64,000 nucleotides of DNA from the NCBI RefSeq assembly GCF_019947135.1, contig NZ_JAGSHT010000005.1, forward strand, positions 124,001 through 188,000, read 5' to 3'. A program made the position numbers and the translations under genes. The notes beneath the pieces were generated by a model. It worked only from the letters and a program-made list of their open reading frames with translations, was not told the DNA's origin and did no database searches. This document shows, one piece after another, positions 25,547-35,567 of the stretch (position 1 is its first letter; each line of letters starts with the position of its first letter). The DNA is from Occultella gossypii. Lineage in GTDB: Bacteria > Actinomycetota > Actinomycetes > Actinomycetales > Beutenbergiaceae.

Positions 25547-26523
25547 CAACACCGACACTCACCGACCGTTATCTCTTCGCTGCCGCGCGTAGCGTCCCGG
25601 AGACGCAGCGCACCGAGTTCCGCAGCGAGCTCGCCGAGCGGATCGGGGACTCGATCGATGCGAAGGTGGACGCCGGGGCGGACCGCGAGGCGGCGGAGCT
25701 GGACGTGCTGACCGAGCTCGGCAACCCTGACGCACTCGCGGCCGCCTACGCCGACCGGCCGCTGCAACTCATCGGCCCGGCCCACTACCTCCTCTGGAAG
25801 CGCCTGCTGCGGCTGCTGCTCGCGATCGTGCTGCCGTGCGTCGCATTCGCCTACGTGCTGGGGCAGTTGATCTCCGGTGCCGGCATCGGGGAGATCTACG
25901 GCGGCACGGTCGTGGTGCTGATCAACGTCACGGTGCACCTTGCCTTCTGGACGACGGCGGTGTTCGCCTTCATCGACCGGGTCAGCGGCGGTAAGTCCGT
26001 CCTCGAGTGGAAGCCGGAGGAACTTCCGGTCGTGGTCGAGCCGCCGCGCAACCAGCTTCGCCTCGACGTCGTGAGCAACCTCGTGCTGATCGTGCTCACC
26101 GCGCTGGTGATCCTCGTCGGGCCCGGGCTGATCCCGTCGCCGGACGGCGCGGGTCCGGTGCCGTTCTTCGAGCCCGCGACCTGGGCCTGGCTCCAGTGGT
26201 ACCTGCTGGCGGTGCTGGTGGCCCAGTTGGTGTTCTGGCTCCTGCTCCTGCGGCACGGGCGCTGGTCCTACCGGTTCGTCTTCGCAAGCCTGGTGCTCGC
26301 CGCCGCGGCGGCGCTGCCGATCGCGGCGACGCTGGCCGGCGGAACACTGGTGAATCCCGAGTTCCTGGCGCGCACCGACTGGACGGACGCGGTGGAGCAA
26401 CTCGGCTCACAGGGTCCCGTTGCGTCGGTCCTCGCGGTCAGCGTCGTCGCGGTCGCGGCGGTCTGGCCGATCGACGGCTTCGTCAAGGCCCGCCGGGCCA
26501 GGCAGGAAGAGATCGCCCGGTAG
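25543..26523 (+). CDS. HAAS/permease-prefix domain membrane protein
   Basis: This 326-residue protein starts at ATG 25543, inside the PadR stop. Residues about 8-75 form the HAAS (DUF1700/permease prefix) domain: a helical segment with RYLFAAARSVPETQRTEFRS and LDVLTELGNPDALAAAYADR. About six membrane helices follow (85-112, 118-140, 180-200, 215-235, 243-268 and 295-315). Such proteins are typically partners or targets of PadR regulators. A transport or signalling role is possible but not demonstrated. Confidence 0.8.
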   Translation: MTTPTLTDRYLFAAARSVPETQRTEFRSELAERIGDSIDAKVDAGADREAAELDVLTELGNPDALAAAYADRPLQLIGPAHYLLWKRLLRLLLAIVLPCVAFAYVLGQLISGAGIGEIYGGTVVVLINVTVHLAFWTTAVFAFIDRVSGGKSVLEWKPEELPVVVEPPRNQLRLDVVSNLVLIVLTALVILVGPGLIPSPDGAGPVPFFEPATWAWLQWYLLAVLVAQLVFWLLLLRHGRWSYRFVFASLVLAAAAALPIAATLAGGTLVNPEFLARTDWTDAVEQLGSQGPVASVLAVSVVAVAAVWPIDGFVKARRARQEEIAR

Positions 26524-26593
26524 GCACGCGCGCCGCGGGGCGGCCTGTGGATAACCGGCGCAGGAAGCGTGACGCCGGTGTTTCCTTGGACGC

Positions 26594-28060
26594 ATGAGCG
26601 GCACAGTGCCGGAGATCCCGGGCTACCAGATCACGGGACCGCTCGGCTTCGGGGCGCCTTCGCGGGTGTGGGCGGCCCGCGAGGCACCGGCGCGTGGCGC
26701 ACGCGCGGTGGCGATCCGGGTGTCCGAACCGGTCGACGAGGACCGCGCGAGAGCCCGACGGCGTCGGCTCGGTGCGCTCGGAGGTCTCGACCATCCGGGG
26801 CTGGCTCGGGTACTCGCGGTGCATGAGCGCGAGGACGGGCGCTGCGCCGTGGTCCAGGAACTGATCGACGGTCCCACCCTGGCGACGGTCCGCGCCGGGC
26901 GGCACGGCCTCGACCTGGCCGAGACGCTCGGCCTGGTGGCCGCGCTGGCCGACGCGGTGAGCGCACTGCACGCCGCCGGGGTGGTGCACGGCGACATCTC
27001 ACCCGCGAACATCCTGCTGAGAACGCCCCCGCCGGGCCCGAAGGACACGAGGGCGCGGTCGGCCGAGCAACGGCAACCTCCCCATCCGCCGGTCGGCGCA
27101 CCAGAGCTGCCGGACCCGGACCCGGGCGCGGTCCGGCCCGTGCTGGTCGACCTGCTCGGCGGAACGGGAACCGACGCCGGCACGGAGGGGTTCCGCGCAC
27201 CCGAGCTCGTGGCGGGGCAGGAGGCGTCCGCGTCGGCGGACCTCTACAGCATCGGCGCGGTCGCCCGGTGGGCGGTGGCGGACGCGGAACGACCGGCGCT
27301 GCGCGAGATCCTCGGGGAGCTCACCGCGCGCGAGCCCCGGCGGCGGCCGTCCCTCGCGGACGTCCGGGCCTGGCTCGCCGAGTACGACGTCGCTCCGGTG
27401 CGCCTGCCGGACGCGCGCACCCTGGCCGGCGCCAGCCTGCGTGAGCACGCCAGACGGGAGGAGACGATCCGCCGGCCGGTCCGCCGTCCGCGCGGCCGGG
27501 CCCGCCACCGACGATCCCGGCGGTGGCGCGTGGTGGCCTGCGCGGCGATGATGCTCGGCGCCCTCGTGGGCGCCGCTTCCCTCAACGGGTGGGGACCGGT
27601 CGCAGCGGACCCGCAGGGCTCCGGCGAGCCGCACGGGACCCAGGACCCGACCGGCCGGCCGGGTACGTCGGCGGTCACCGCCGTACCAGCAGCGGTGCCG
27701 GCTCTCACCGCGGCGCGGGACGTGGCGCTCGCGGCGGGCGACGCGCAGGCGCTGGCGGCCGTGAGCGTGCCCGGCTCGCCCGCCGCGGCGGCGGACGCCG
27801 AGCTCCTGGCGGCGCTCGCGACGGCCGGCGTCACGTTGTCCGGACTCGCCACGGCCGTGACGGACGTCGAAGTGGTGAGCCAGGTAGGGGACGAGGCCGT
27901 GGTGCGGGCCGTCCTGACCCAGGGCGAACACCAGCGCACCGCGGCCGCACGTGCGGACGTGACGACCATTGCGGCCCTTCCCCCGCGATGCGTGGAGTTC
28001 ACGCTCGCACTCGTCGAACCGGACTGGTTGACCGCGGATGTGGCCGAGTGCGCGCCCTGA
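26594..28060 (+). CDS. serine/threonine kinase-like protein, probable pseudokinase
   Basis: This 488-residue membrane protein has an N-terminal kinase-like domain (about 10-265), one membrane helix (311-331) and an Ala-rich extracytoplasmic C-terminus. The glycine-rich loop GPLGFGAPSRVW and the APE segment (FRAPE, 200-204) are recognisable. The VAIK lysine is Arg42, the catalytic loop is HGDISPAN (Lys replaced by Ser, Asp134 and Asn139 kept), and DFG is DLL (186-188). Loss of both lysines argues against ordinary phosphotransfer, so it is more likely a scaffold or sensor. It is transcribed with no obvious partner; ndh follows after 100 bp. Confidence 0.78.
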   Translation: MSGTVPEIPGYQITGPLGFGAPSRVWAAREAPARGARAVAIRVSEPVDEDRARARRRRLGALGGLDHPGLARVLAVHEREDGRCAVVQELIDGPTLATVRAGRHGLDLAETLGLVAALADAVSALHAAGVVHGDISPANILLRTPPPGPKDTRARSAEQRQPPHPPVGAPELPDPDPGAVRPVLVDLLGGTGTDAGTEGFRAPELVAGQEASASADLYSIGAVARWAVADAERPALREILGELTAREPRRRPSLADVRAWLAEYDVAPVRLPDARTLAGASLREHARREETIRRPVRRPRGRARHRRSRRWRVVACAAMMLGALVGAASLNGWGPVAADPQGSGEPHGTQDPTGRPGTSAVTAVPAAVPALTAARDVALAAGDAQALAAVSVPGSPAAAADAELLAALATAGVTLSGLATAVTDVEVVSQVGDEAVVRAVLTQGEHQRTAAARADVTTIAALPPRCVEFTLALVEPDWLTADVAECAP

Positions 28061-28160
28061 CCCGGCCGCGCGGCCGCTCACCCACCTGGGTGAACCTCAG
28101 GCGTGCCGTTCCCTCGCCAGGGGGAGGGCACCTCATGGGCCGCACGTCAGGCTGGTTCCC

Positions 28161-29498
28161 ATGGACCACACATCGCAGGCAGCCAGGACCCGGCCCCGGG
28201 TCGTCATCATCGGTTCGGGCTTCGGCGGGTTGTTCGCCGCACGTGCGCTGGGACGCGCCGACGTGGACGTCTCGCTGATCGCGAGGACCGGTCACCACCT
28301 CTTCCAGCCCCTGCTCTACCAGGTAGCCACCGGCATCCTCTCGCCCGGCGAGATCGCCCCGGCAACCCGGGAAGTGCTGTCCCGGCAACGCAACACGCAG
28401 GTGATCCTCGGCGAGGTCGGCGACATCGACCTGGACCGTCGGACGGTCACGGCCAGCACGCTGGGGCGCACGCACCGCCACGGCTACGACCACCTGATCG
28501 TTGCGGCCGGCACCGACCAGTCCTGGTTCGGCAACCCGCAGTTCGCCGAGTTCGCGCCCGGCCTCAAGAGCATCGACGACGCCCTGGAACTGCGCGGACG
28601 CATCTTCGGTGCGTTCGAGCTGGCCGAACTGGCCGCGGCGCAGGGCCGGCACGAGGACGTGGCACGCCTGATGACGTTCGTGGTGGTGGGCGCCGGGGCC
28701 ACCGGGGTGGAGATGGCCGGGCAGCTCGCCGAACTGTCCAGACGGACGCTACGCCGGGAGTTCCGGCACATCGATCCGGCGACGTCCCGGGTGATCCTTG
28801 TCGACGTCGCCCCAGCTGTTCTCGGCTCGTTCCATCCGCGACTGCAGGCGAGCTCGCACGCTGCGCTGGCCCGGATCGGGATCGAGGTGCGACTGTCCAC
28901 CGCCGTCATCGGCGTCGACGCCGACGGACTCGATCTCGAAGGGCCCGACGGCGAACCTACGCGGGTCGAGGCGGCCACCTTGGTCTGGGCGGCCGGTGTG
29001 GCGGCGAACCCGCTCGCCGGGCACCTCGCCGATCAGGTCGGCCTGCGGGTGGACCGGCAGGGCCGGATCCCGGTGGAGGCGGACCTGACGCTGCCCGGGC
29101 ACCCGGAGGTCCACGTGATCGGGGACATGATCGCCCTGGACAACCTGCCCGGGGTGGCGCAGGTCGCCATCCAGGGCGCCCGGCACGCGGCCGCCGAGAT
29201 CCGCAGGACCCACCGCGGGGAGCCCACCGGCCGCGCCTTCCGCTACCACGACAAGGGCAGCATGGCCACGATCTCCAGGTTCCGTGCGATCACCCAGATG
29301 GGACGGATCCGGCTCACCGGCTTCATCGCCTGGTTGGCCTGGCTCGCGGTGCACCTGGTGTACATCATCGGATTCAAGTCCCAGGTGACGACGCTGCTGC
29401 ACTGGGTGGTCAGCTTCGTCGGCCGGGGCCGGTCCGAACGGACCGTCACCGAGCAGCAGGTGTTCGCCCGCCGAGCCCTGGAACGCTCCCGTCGCTGA
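28161..29498 (+). CDS. ndh: type II NADH:quinone oxidoreductase
   Basis: NDH-2 passes electrons from NADH to menaquinone without pumping protons and feeds the bc1-aa3 chain encoded elsewhere in this window. The 445-residue protein has FAD motif VVIIGSGFGGLFAARAL, NADH motif VVVGAGATGVEMAGQLAEL (about residue 175), the HVIGDMIAL FAD segment, GVAQVAIQGARHAA at the quinone face, and a C-terminal amphipathic or membrane helix (LAWLAVHLVYIIGF). I take ATG 28161; the frame is open upstream but has no ribosome site. It lies in the inserted region, so it may be a second ndh copy. Confidence 0.92.
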   Translation: MDHTSQAARTRPRVVIIGSGFGGLFAARALGRADVDVSLIARTGHHLFQPLLYQVATGILSPGEIAPATREVLSRQRNTQVILGEVGDIDLDRRTVTASTLGRTHRHGYDHLIVAAGTDQSWFGNPQFAEFAPGLKSIDDALELRGRIFGAFELAELAAAQGRHEDVARLMTFVVVGAGATGVEMAGQLAELSRRTLRREFRHIDPATSRVILVDVAPAVLGSFHPRLQASSHAALARIGIEVRLSTAVIGVDADGLDLEGPDGEPTRVEAATLVWAAGVAANPLAGHLADQVGLRVDRQGRIPVEADLTLPGHPEVHVIGDMIALDNLPGVAQVAIQGARHAAAEIRRTHRGEPTGRAFRYHDKGSMATISRFRAITQMGRIRLTGFIAWLAWLAVHLVYIIGFKSQVTTLLHWVVSFVGRGRSERTVTEQQVFARRALERSRR

Positions 29499-29519
29499 CC
29501 CTCGAGCCGGCCCGGTGGG

Positions 29520-30407
29520 TCACCCGTACAGGTATTGCGCGGCGGACTCCGGGCTCGGGTGCGCGAACTCGAAGCCATCCGCCTGCAGTACCCCGGGCAG
29601 CACCCGCTGCGACTGCAGCAGCTCCCCGGCGAACTCCCCGAGGGCGATGCGTAGCGCGAACGCCGGCACCGGCACCACGGCCGGCCGGTGCAGCGCGGCC
29701 GCGAGGGTCCGGGTGAGGTCGGCGTTGCGGGCGGGCTCGGGGGCGGTCAGGTTCACCGGGCCGGTGACGTCGGAGTCGAGCAGGTGCACGATCGCGCCCA
29801 CCTGGTCGGCGAGCGTGATCCACGGCCACCACTGGCGCCCCGATCCCATCGGTCCGGCCAGGCCGATCCGGAGCAGCAGGTTCAGCCGGCCGATGGCGCC
29901 ACCGGTGCGGCTGAGCACGATCCCGGAGCGCACGACGGCGACCGGCAGACCGGCGTCGACAGCGGGCTGGGTGGCTGCCTCCCAGGAGCGGCACAGCCCG
30001 GACAGGAACGTGGTCCCCGCGGGGTGGTCCTCGCGGACGACGGCCTCGCCGGTGTCCCCGTAGAACCCGACGGCGGAGGCCTGGATCAGCCGGATCGGCT
30101 CGTCGCGCCTGCTGATCCGGGTGGCGATCAGCGACGTACCCGCCACGCGCGAACTGATCAGGTGCGCCTTGCGGGCCGGAGTCCAGCGGCGCTCACCCAC
30201 GCCGGCGCCACCGAGGTTCACGACCCGGGCGACGCCGTCGAACACCTCGTCCGGCAACAGCCCGGAGTCCGGATCCCACCGGACCTCGCCCGGCGCCCGT
30301 GGCTCGCGGCGCACGAGTACTCGCACCTCGCGCCCCTGTGCCCGCAGGGTGTCGGCCAGCGCCGTCCCGATCAGCCCGGACGCCCCGGCCAGCACGACAG
30401 CGCTCAC
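29520..30407 (-). CDS. TIGR01777 family epimerase-like oxidoreductase
   Basis: This 295-residue extended-SDR protein of the SulA/YfcH (TIGR01777) group has the Rossmann loop VVLAGASGLIGTALA, the NLGGAGVGERRWT segment typical of the family and YGDTG in place of the usual YxxxK site. The function is unresolved; relatives include cell-division inhibitor-like proteins. GTG 30407 is preferred because GGAAGGGG lies 5 nt upstream. The gene follows sucB in the same direction, as in mycobacteria (Rv2216), but a terminator separates them and lipB no longer follows. Confidence 0.9.
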   Translation of the reverse strand: MSAVVLAGASGLIGTALADTLRAQGREVRVLVRREPRAPGEVRWDPDSGLLPDEVFDGVARVVNLGGAGVGERRWTPARKAHLISSRVAGTSLIATRISRRDEPIRLIQASAVGFYGDTGEAVVREDHPAGTTFLSGLCRSWEAATQPAVDAGLPVAVVRSGIVLSRTGGAIGRLNLLLRIGLAGPMGSGRQWWPWITLADQVGAIVHLLDSDVTGPVNLTAPEPARNADLTRTLAAALHRPAVVPVPAFALRIALGEFAGELLQSQRVLPGVLQADGFEFAHPSPESAAQYLYG

Positions 30408-30513
30408 GTCCGCCCCTTCCTCCGTTCGATGCACCATGTCACGCCAAGGCGCCGACCGCCTCGCGACCGGGCCGCTGCTGACGCGGGAACCGCGCCGAAC
30501 CCCACCACGACGA

Positions 30514-30549
30514 GACGGCGGCCGTCCCGCGAAGGGGACGGCCGCCGTC
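30514..30549 (-). terminator. terminator after sucB
   Basis: A perfect 15-bp stem (GACGGCGGCCGTCCC paired with its complement) with a 6-nt loop lies about 28 nt past the sucB stop. Confidence 0.75.
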
Positions 30550-30576
30550 GGGCGTTGCTCGTTGACGCGAGGTGGG

Positions 30577-32451
30577 TCAGAGGCCCAGGTCGGCCTCGAA
30601 CGCACCCTCCTCGAGCCGGCCCTTCATCGACATGAGGAACCGGGCCGCGTCCGCGCCGTCCACCAGGCGGTGGTCGTAGGACAGTGCCAGGTAGACCATC
30701 GAGCGGACCGCGATGACCTCGGCGCCGTCCGCGTCGGCGACCACCACGGGGCGCTTGACGATCGTGCCGACACCGAGGATGCCGACCTGCGGCTGGAGCA
30801 GGATCGGGGTGTCGAACAGGGCGCCACCGCCGCCGGTGTTGGTGATCGTGAAGGTGCCGCCGGACAACTCGTCCGGGGTGACCTTGTTCGCCCGGGTGCG
30901 GGCGGCCAGGTCGGCGATCTTGCGCGCGATGCCGGCGATGTTGAGGTCACCGGCCTCCTTGATCACCGGGACCACCAGGCCACGCTCGGTGTCCACGGCG
31001 AGGCCGATGTTCTCCGAGCCGTGGTAGACGATCTCCTCGCCGTCGATGCTGGCGTTGAGCTTCGGGAACTCCTTGAGAGCCTCCGTCGCCGCCAGCGTGA
31101 AGAACGGCAGGAACGTCAGCTTCGCACCCTCGCGGGCGGCGAAGTCGTTCTTGGCACGGGCGCGCAGGCGGGCCACCTTCGTGACGTCCACCTCGACCAC
31201 GGTGGTCAGCTGGGCGGACACCTGCAGCGACTCGACCATCCGGGACGCGACGATCTTGCGCAGCCGCGACATCTTCTCCCGGGTGCCACGCAGCGGCGAG
31301 ACCGCCGGCGTCGACTTCGCAGCCTGTGCGGCCGGAGCCGGGGCGGCAGCGGGAGCGGCGGCTGCGGCCGACTTCGCGGCGGCGGCCTTCTCCGCGGCCT
31401 CGGCGGCGGCGAGCACGTCCTGCTTGCGGATGCGGCCACCCACACCGGAACCGGTGACGGAGGACAGCTCCACACCCTTGTCCGCGGCGAGCTTGCGCAC
31501 GAGCGGGGTCACGTAGGAGCCGGAACCCTCGTCGGACGACTCGGGCTTGGCGGGCTCCGGCTCGGCCTTGGCGGGCGCTGCAGCCGGGGTCGGAGCGGCC
31601 GGAGCCGGGGCGGGCGTCGGCGCCGCGGGTGCGGGCGACGCGGCGGCGGGCGCGGGCGACGGGGCCGCCGGGGCCTCGGCAGCCGGGGCCGGCTCGGGCG
31701 CCGGAGCGGCCTCGGGCTCGGGCGCCGCCGGTGCGGACGCAGCGGCGGGGGCCGCGGCACCGGAGCCGATGTACGCGAGCGTGGTGCCGACGTCGACGGT
31801 CTCGTCCTCGGCCACCAGGATCTCCAGGACCTTGCCGGCCACGGGGGAGGGGACCTCGGTGTCGACCTTGTCGGTGGAGACCTCGAGCAGGGGCTCGTCC
31901 ACCTCGATGTCGTCGCCGACCTCCTTCAGCCACCGGGTCACGGTGCCCTCGGTCACGGACTCGCCCAGCGCGGGCAGGGTCACGGCCTCACGGTCGCCGG
32001 AACCAGCGTCGGAGGACTGTGCGGCCGGGGCCGGGGCCTCCTCGGCGGCCGCGTCGGCGGCGGCGGGTGCGGCTGTGGGCTCGGGGGCGGCGGCGGGCTC
32101 GGGGGCTGCCTCCGGCTCAGGGGCGGCCTCGGCCTGCGGCTCGGGGGCGGGCTCCGCGGCCGGCGCCTCCTCGGCAGCAGCTGCTGGGGCGTCACCCGAC
32201 TCGCCGCCTCCGGAGCCGTCGCCGATGATCGCCAGGTCGGCGCCCACCTCGACGGTCTCGTCCTCGTCCACCAGGATCTTCTCGACCACACCGGCCACGG
32301 GGGAGGGCACCTCGGTGTCCACCTTGTCGGTGGAGACCTCGAGCAAAGGCTCGTCGACCTCGACCGTCTCACCGACGGCCTTGAGCCAACGGGTCACGGT
32401 GCCTTCGGTGACGCTCTCTCCGAGTGCGGGCATCTGCACGGACTGCGACAT
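30577..32451 (-). CDS. sucB: dihydrolipoamide acyltransferase E2 with two lipoyl domains
   Basis: This is the E2 core of the pyruvate/2-oxoglutarate dehydrogenase complex. Its 624 residues show two lipoyl domains (about 2-76 and 150-225), each with the modified lysine in VSTDKVDTE, separated by Ala/Pro/Glu-rich hinges. A peripheral-subunit-binding domain follows near 315-350 ([28 protein letters not shown]). The catalytic domain ends with [11 protein letters not shown] carrying the HxxxD active site. The lipoyl lysines are the targets of LipB and LipA. AAGGAG precedes the ATG. It lies 25 bp after lpdA. In actinobacteria one such E2 serves both dehydrogenases, so a pure succinyl specificity is not implied. 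Confidence 0.94.
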   Translation of the reverse strand: MSQSVQMPALGESVTEGTVTRWLKAVGETVEVDEPLLEVSTDKVDTEVPSPVAGVVEKILVDEDETVEVGADLAIIGDGSGGGESGDAPAAAAEEAPAAEPAPEPQAEAAPEPEAAPEPAAAPEPTAAPAAADAAAEEAPAPAAQSSDAGSGDREAVTLPALGESVTEGTVTRWLKEVGDDIEVDEPLLEVSTDKVDTEVPSPVAGKVLEILVAEDETVDVGTTLAYIGSGAAAPAAASAPAAPEPEAAPAPEPAPAAEAPAAPSPAPAAASPAPAAPTPAPAPAAPTPAAAPAKAEPEPAKPESSDEGSGSYVTPLVRKLAADKGVELSSVTGSGVGGRIRKQDVLAAAEAAEKAAAAKSAAAAAPAAAPAPAAQAAKSTPAVSPLRGTREKMSRLRKIVASRMVESLQVSAQLTTVVEVDVTKVARLRARAKNDFAAREGAKLTFLPFFTLAATEALKEFPKLNASIDGEEIVYHGSENIGLAVDTERGLVVPVIKEAGDLNIAGIARKIADLAARTRANKVTPDELSGGTFTITNTGGGGALFDTPILLQPQVGILGVGTIVKRPVVVADADGAEVIAVRSMVYLALSYDHRLVDGADAARFLMSMKGRLEEGAFEADLGL

Positions 32452-32476
32452 GACCGGGTGTCTCCTTCTTGGGTGG

Positions 32477-33862
32477 TCAGTTGTGGGAGTGCAAGGGCTT
32501 ACCGGCCAGGGCCAACGCGGCCTCGCCCAGCGATTCGTTCTGTGTCGGGTGCGCGTGGATCAGCGAGGCGACATCTTCCGGGTACGCCTCCCAGTTCACG
32601 ATGAGCTGGCCCTCGCCGATCTGCTCGCCCATCCGCGCGCCGAGCATGTGCACGCCGATGATGGGGCCGTCCTTCGCGCGGACCAGCTTCACGAAGCCGG
32701 TGGTCTTGAGGATCTGGCTGCGGCCGTTCCCGCCGAGGTTGTACTCGAGGACCTCGACGCCGTCCGCGCCGTGCTCCTCCTTGGCCTGCGCCTCGGTGAG
32801 CCCAACGGAGGCGACCTCCGGCTGGCAGTAGGTCACCCGAGGGATCCCGCTCTCGGTGATCGGCGCCGGGTCCAGCCCGGCGATCTGCTCGGCCACGAAG
32901 ATGCCTTGCGCGAACCCGCGGTGCGCGAGCTGCAGCCCGGGGGTGATGTCCCCGACGGCGTAGATGTTGGCGACGCCGGTGTGCAGCTTGTCGTCGGTGA
33001 GGACGAAACCACGGTCGATCCGCAGCCCTTGCTCCTCGTACCCGAGGTTCGCCGTCGATGGCCCGCGGCCGACGGCCACGAGCAGGAGGTCCGCCTCATA
33101 GGTGGTGCCGTCCTCGAGGGTGACCTTCACGCCGTCGTCGGACCGCTCGACACCCGCGAACCGGACGCCGAGGGAGAACTTGATGCCGCGCTTCTTGAAC
33201 GCACGCTCCAGGCCCTTGCTGAGCGCCTCGTCCTCTGCCGGGACCAGGTGGGGCAGCGCCTCGATGATCGTCACGTCCGCGCCGAAGGACTTCCAGACGC
33301 TCGCGAACTCGACGCCGATGACGCCGCCACCGAGCACGATCGCCGTCTTCGGAACCCAGTCCAGCGTCAGCGCCTCCTCGGAGGTGATGACGCGGCCACC
33401 GATCTCCAGCCCGGGCAGCGACTTCGCGTAGGAGCCGGTGGCGAGAACCACGTTGCGACCGGTGACCCGGCGCCCGTCCACCTCCACGGTGTCCGGGCCG
33501 ACGAGGCGGCCGTATCCGTTGATCACCTCGATCTTGCGTGAGGAGACCAGGCCCTGCAGGCCCTTGTACAGGCGGGCCACCACGGAGTCGCGGTAGGAGT
33601 TCACGCCGTTGATGTCGATGCCCTCGAACGTCGAGTTGACGCCGAACTGCTCGCTCTCGCGGATCTCGTCGGCGAGCTCGCCGGCGTGCAGGAGCGCCTT
33701 CGTCGGGATGCAGCCGCGGTGCAGGCAGGTGCCCCCGACCTTGTCCGACTCGATCAGCGCAACCGACATGCCGAGCTCCGCGGCGCGCAGCGCGGCGGCA
33801 TAGCCACCGCTGCCCGCACCCAGGATGACGACGTCGTAGGCCTCGCCTGGTGCTTGCGTCAC
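32477..33862 (-). CDS. lpdA: dihydrolipoyl dehydrogenase (E3)
   Basis: This FAD flavoprotein of 461 residues re-oxidises the dihydrolipoyl arms of E2 and hands electrons to NAD. It has [21 protein letters not shown], the redox-active disulfide in [17 protein letters not shown], the NAD loop [17 protein letters not shown] and the C-terminal [15 protein letters not shown] that supplies the catalytic His-Glu pair across the dimer. GTG 33862 with GAGGAG 6 nt upstream sets the start. It stands between pepA and sucB on the minus strand and is surely cotranscribed with sucB. Confidence 0.95.
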   Translation of the reverse strand: MTQAPGEAYDVVILGAGSGGYAAALRAAELGMSVALIESDKVGGTCLHRGCIPTKALLHAGELADEIRESEQFGVNSTFEGIDINGVNSYRDSVVARLYKGLQGLVSSRKIEVINGYGRLVGPDTVEVDGRRVTGRNVVLATGSYAKSLPGLEIGGRVITSEEALTLDWVPKTAIVLGGGVIGVEFASVWKSFGADVTIIEALPHLVPAEDEALSKGLERAFKKRGIKFSLGVRFAGVERSDDGVKVTLEDGTTYEADLLLVAVGRGPSTANLGYEEQGLRIDRGFVLTDDKLHTGVANIYAVGDITPGLQLAHRGFAQGIFVAEQIAGLDPAPITESGIPRVTYCQPEVASVGLTEAQAKEEHGADGVEVLEYNLGGNGRSQILKTTGFVKLVRAKDGPIIGVHMLGARMGEQIGEGQLIVNWEAYPEDVASLIHAHPTQNESLGEAALALAGKPLHSHN

Positions 33863-33979
33863 GTGTGTCTCCTCGTCCACCGTGCCGGGGCTGCCATGCT
33901 TACCGGCTCCGTCCATCTTGGCACTGTCTTCCGCACTCACCCAACCGGGCCCACGACCGAGCCCGTGAGGTTGCTCACC

Positions 33980-35482
33980 TCAGGCCCCGGCCGCGTCCTC
34001 GAGGAGGCTCAGCAAGGTTCGCACGCCGACGCCGGTGCCGCCCTTGGGCACGTAGTGTCGCGGACCGCCCTCGTTGAACGACGGGCCCGCGATGTCCAGG
34101 TGCGCCCACGGCGTGCTCCCGGCGAACTCCTGGAGGAACAGCCCCGCCACGAGCATGCCGCCGTAGCGCTCGCCCATGTTCGCGAGGTCCGCCATCGGCG
34201 TCTTCATGGACGCGCGCAGCTCCTCCGGCAGCGGCATCGGCCAGAACTGCTCGCCGGACCGTTCGGCGGCACCGATGACCGCGCCGCGGACGTCGTCCGA
34301 GCCCATCACGGCGCTGACCTGGTTGCCGAGGGCGATCATCTGAGCGCCGGTCAGGGTCGCGATGTCGATGATCGCGTCCGGCTTCTCCTCGCCGGCCGCC
34401 ACGATGGCGTCGGCGAGGACCAGACGGCCCTCGGCGTCGGTGTTCAGGACCTCGACGGTCTTGCCGCCGCGGATGGTGATCACGTCGGAGGGTCGCTGCG
34501 CCGTGCCCGACGGCATGTTCTCCGCCAGTGCGAGCCACCCGGTGACCTTGATCGGCAGGCCGAGCTCGGCGGCGGCGAGGACCGTGTTCAGCACGGCGGC
34601 GGCACCGGCCATGTCCGACTTCATCGTCTCCATGGACTTCGCGGGCTTGATGGACAGGCCGCCGGAGTCGAACGTGATGCCCTTGCCGACGAGCGCGTAG
34701 TGCTTCTTCACCCGTGCCGGGGCGTACGTGAGCTTGACCAGTCTCGGCGGCCGGACGGAGCCCTGCCCGACGCCGATCAGCCCGCCATAGCCACCCTCGC
34801 GCAGCGCGGCGTCATCGAGCACGGTGATCTTCACCTTGGTGCCCTTGACGGAGGCGCGTGCATGGTCGGCGAACGTCTGCGGGTACAGGTCGTTCGGGGC
34901 CGCATTGACCAGGTTCCGGGTGCCGTGCACCGCGGCGGCAAGCACCCGGGCGCGCACAACGGCGTCCTTCGCGGCGCGGGTGCGGGCCGTCGGTGTCACC
35001 AGGGTGATGGTCGCCACGGGGGCGACGGCGCCCGCACGGGTCCCGCGGTAGTCGCCGAACGTGTAGGCGCCGAGCAGGGCGCCCTCGGCGACGGCGGAGG
35101 TCTGGGCCGCGTCGTCGGCCGGCAGTACCAGGGCCACGGCGGTCGTGCCCGCGAGCTGGCGGGTGGCCGCGCCCGCGGCGCGGCGCAGGTTCTCGAGGGT
35201 GGGGGCGCCCTCGGACTTCTTGCCCGAGGCGACCGCCCCGAGACCGGTCAGGACCAGCAGTGACGCCTTGACGCCGTCGCCGGCCGGGATCTTCGTCACC
35301 TCGTCGACGGTGCCCTTCAGGCCGAGGACACCGATCGCGCTCTCCAGGGCGGCGCGGACCGGGCCGGGCAGGGCGTCGGCGCCGAGCAGGCGCGCACCCG
35401 TGCCGTCGGGGGTGATCCCGATCACGAGGGCGTCGGTGGCCAGGCGGGCAGGGTCGGAGGAACTCAGCGCTAGTTCGGTCAC
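33980..35482 (-). CDS. pepA: leucyl aminopeptidase
   Basis: This cytosolic M17 metallopeptidase removes N-terminal residues from peptides and works as a hexamer. The 500-residue protein has the C-terminal catalytic half with VGKGITFDSGGLSIKP and the signature NTDAEGRLVLADA, which supplies two-metal ligands and the catalytic arginine; SDMAGAAAV is also typical. The N-terminal domain is divergent, as usual. I take GTG 35482; the longer frame upstream runs into the divergent gene. In mycobacteria pepB occupies this same place next to dlaT. Confidence 0.93.
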   Translation of the reverse strand: MTELALSSSDPARLATDALVIGITPDGTGARLLGADALPGPVRAALESAIGVLGLKGTVDEVTKIPAGDGVKASLLVLTGLGAVASGKKSEGAPTLENLRRAAGAATRQLAGTTAVALVLPADDAAQTSAVAEGALLGAYTFGDYRGTRAGAVAPVATITLVTPTARTRAAKDAVVRARVLAAAVHGTRNLVNAAPNDLYPQTFADHARASVKGTKVKITVLDDAALREGGYGGLIGVGQGSVRPPRLVKLTYAPARVKKHYALVGKGITFDSGGLSIKPAKSMETMKSDMAGAAAVLNTVLAAAELGLPIKVTGWLALAENMPSGTAQRPSDVITIRGGKTVEVLNTDAEGRLVLADAIVAAGEEKPDAIIDIATLTGAQMIALGNQVSAVMGSDDVRGAVIGAAERSGEQFWPMPLPEELRASMKTPMADLANMGERYGGMLVAGLFLQEFAGSTPWAHLDIAGPSFNEGGPRHYVPKGGTGVGVRTLLSLLEDAAGA

Positions 35483-35554
35483 CCGCCCATCGTAGGAGGT
35501 CCCGCCGCCCGTGGGCGAAACGGCGCGGATGCGGATCGGTGACCGGGCGGGCAT

Positions 35555-35560
35555 TACCCT
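35555..35560 (+). promoter_or_regulatory. -10 box of a leaderless promoter
   Basis: TACCCT lies 7 nt before GTG 35568. Confidence 0.4.
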
Positions 35561-35567
35561 GCACGAT

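Noticed and set aside
30121-32604. 827-residue Gly/Arg-rich open frame antisense to sucB, resembling a repeat protein
   Set aside because: The repeats are the antisense of the Ala/Pro/Glu hinge codons of the E2 protein. No ribosome site or family match.
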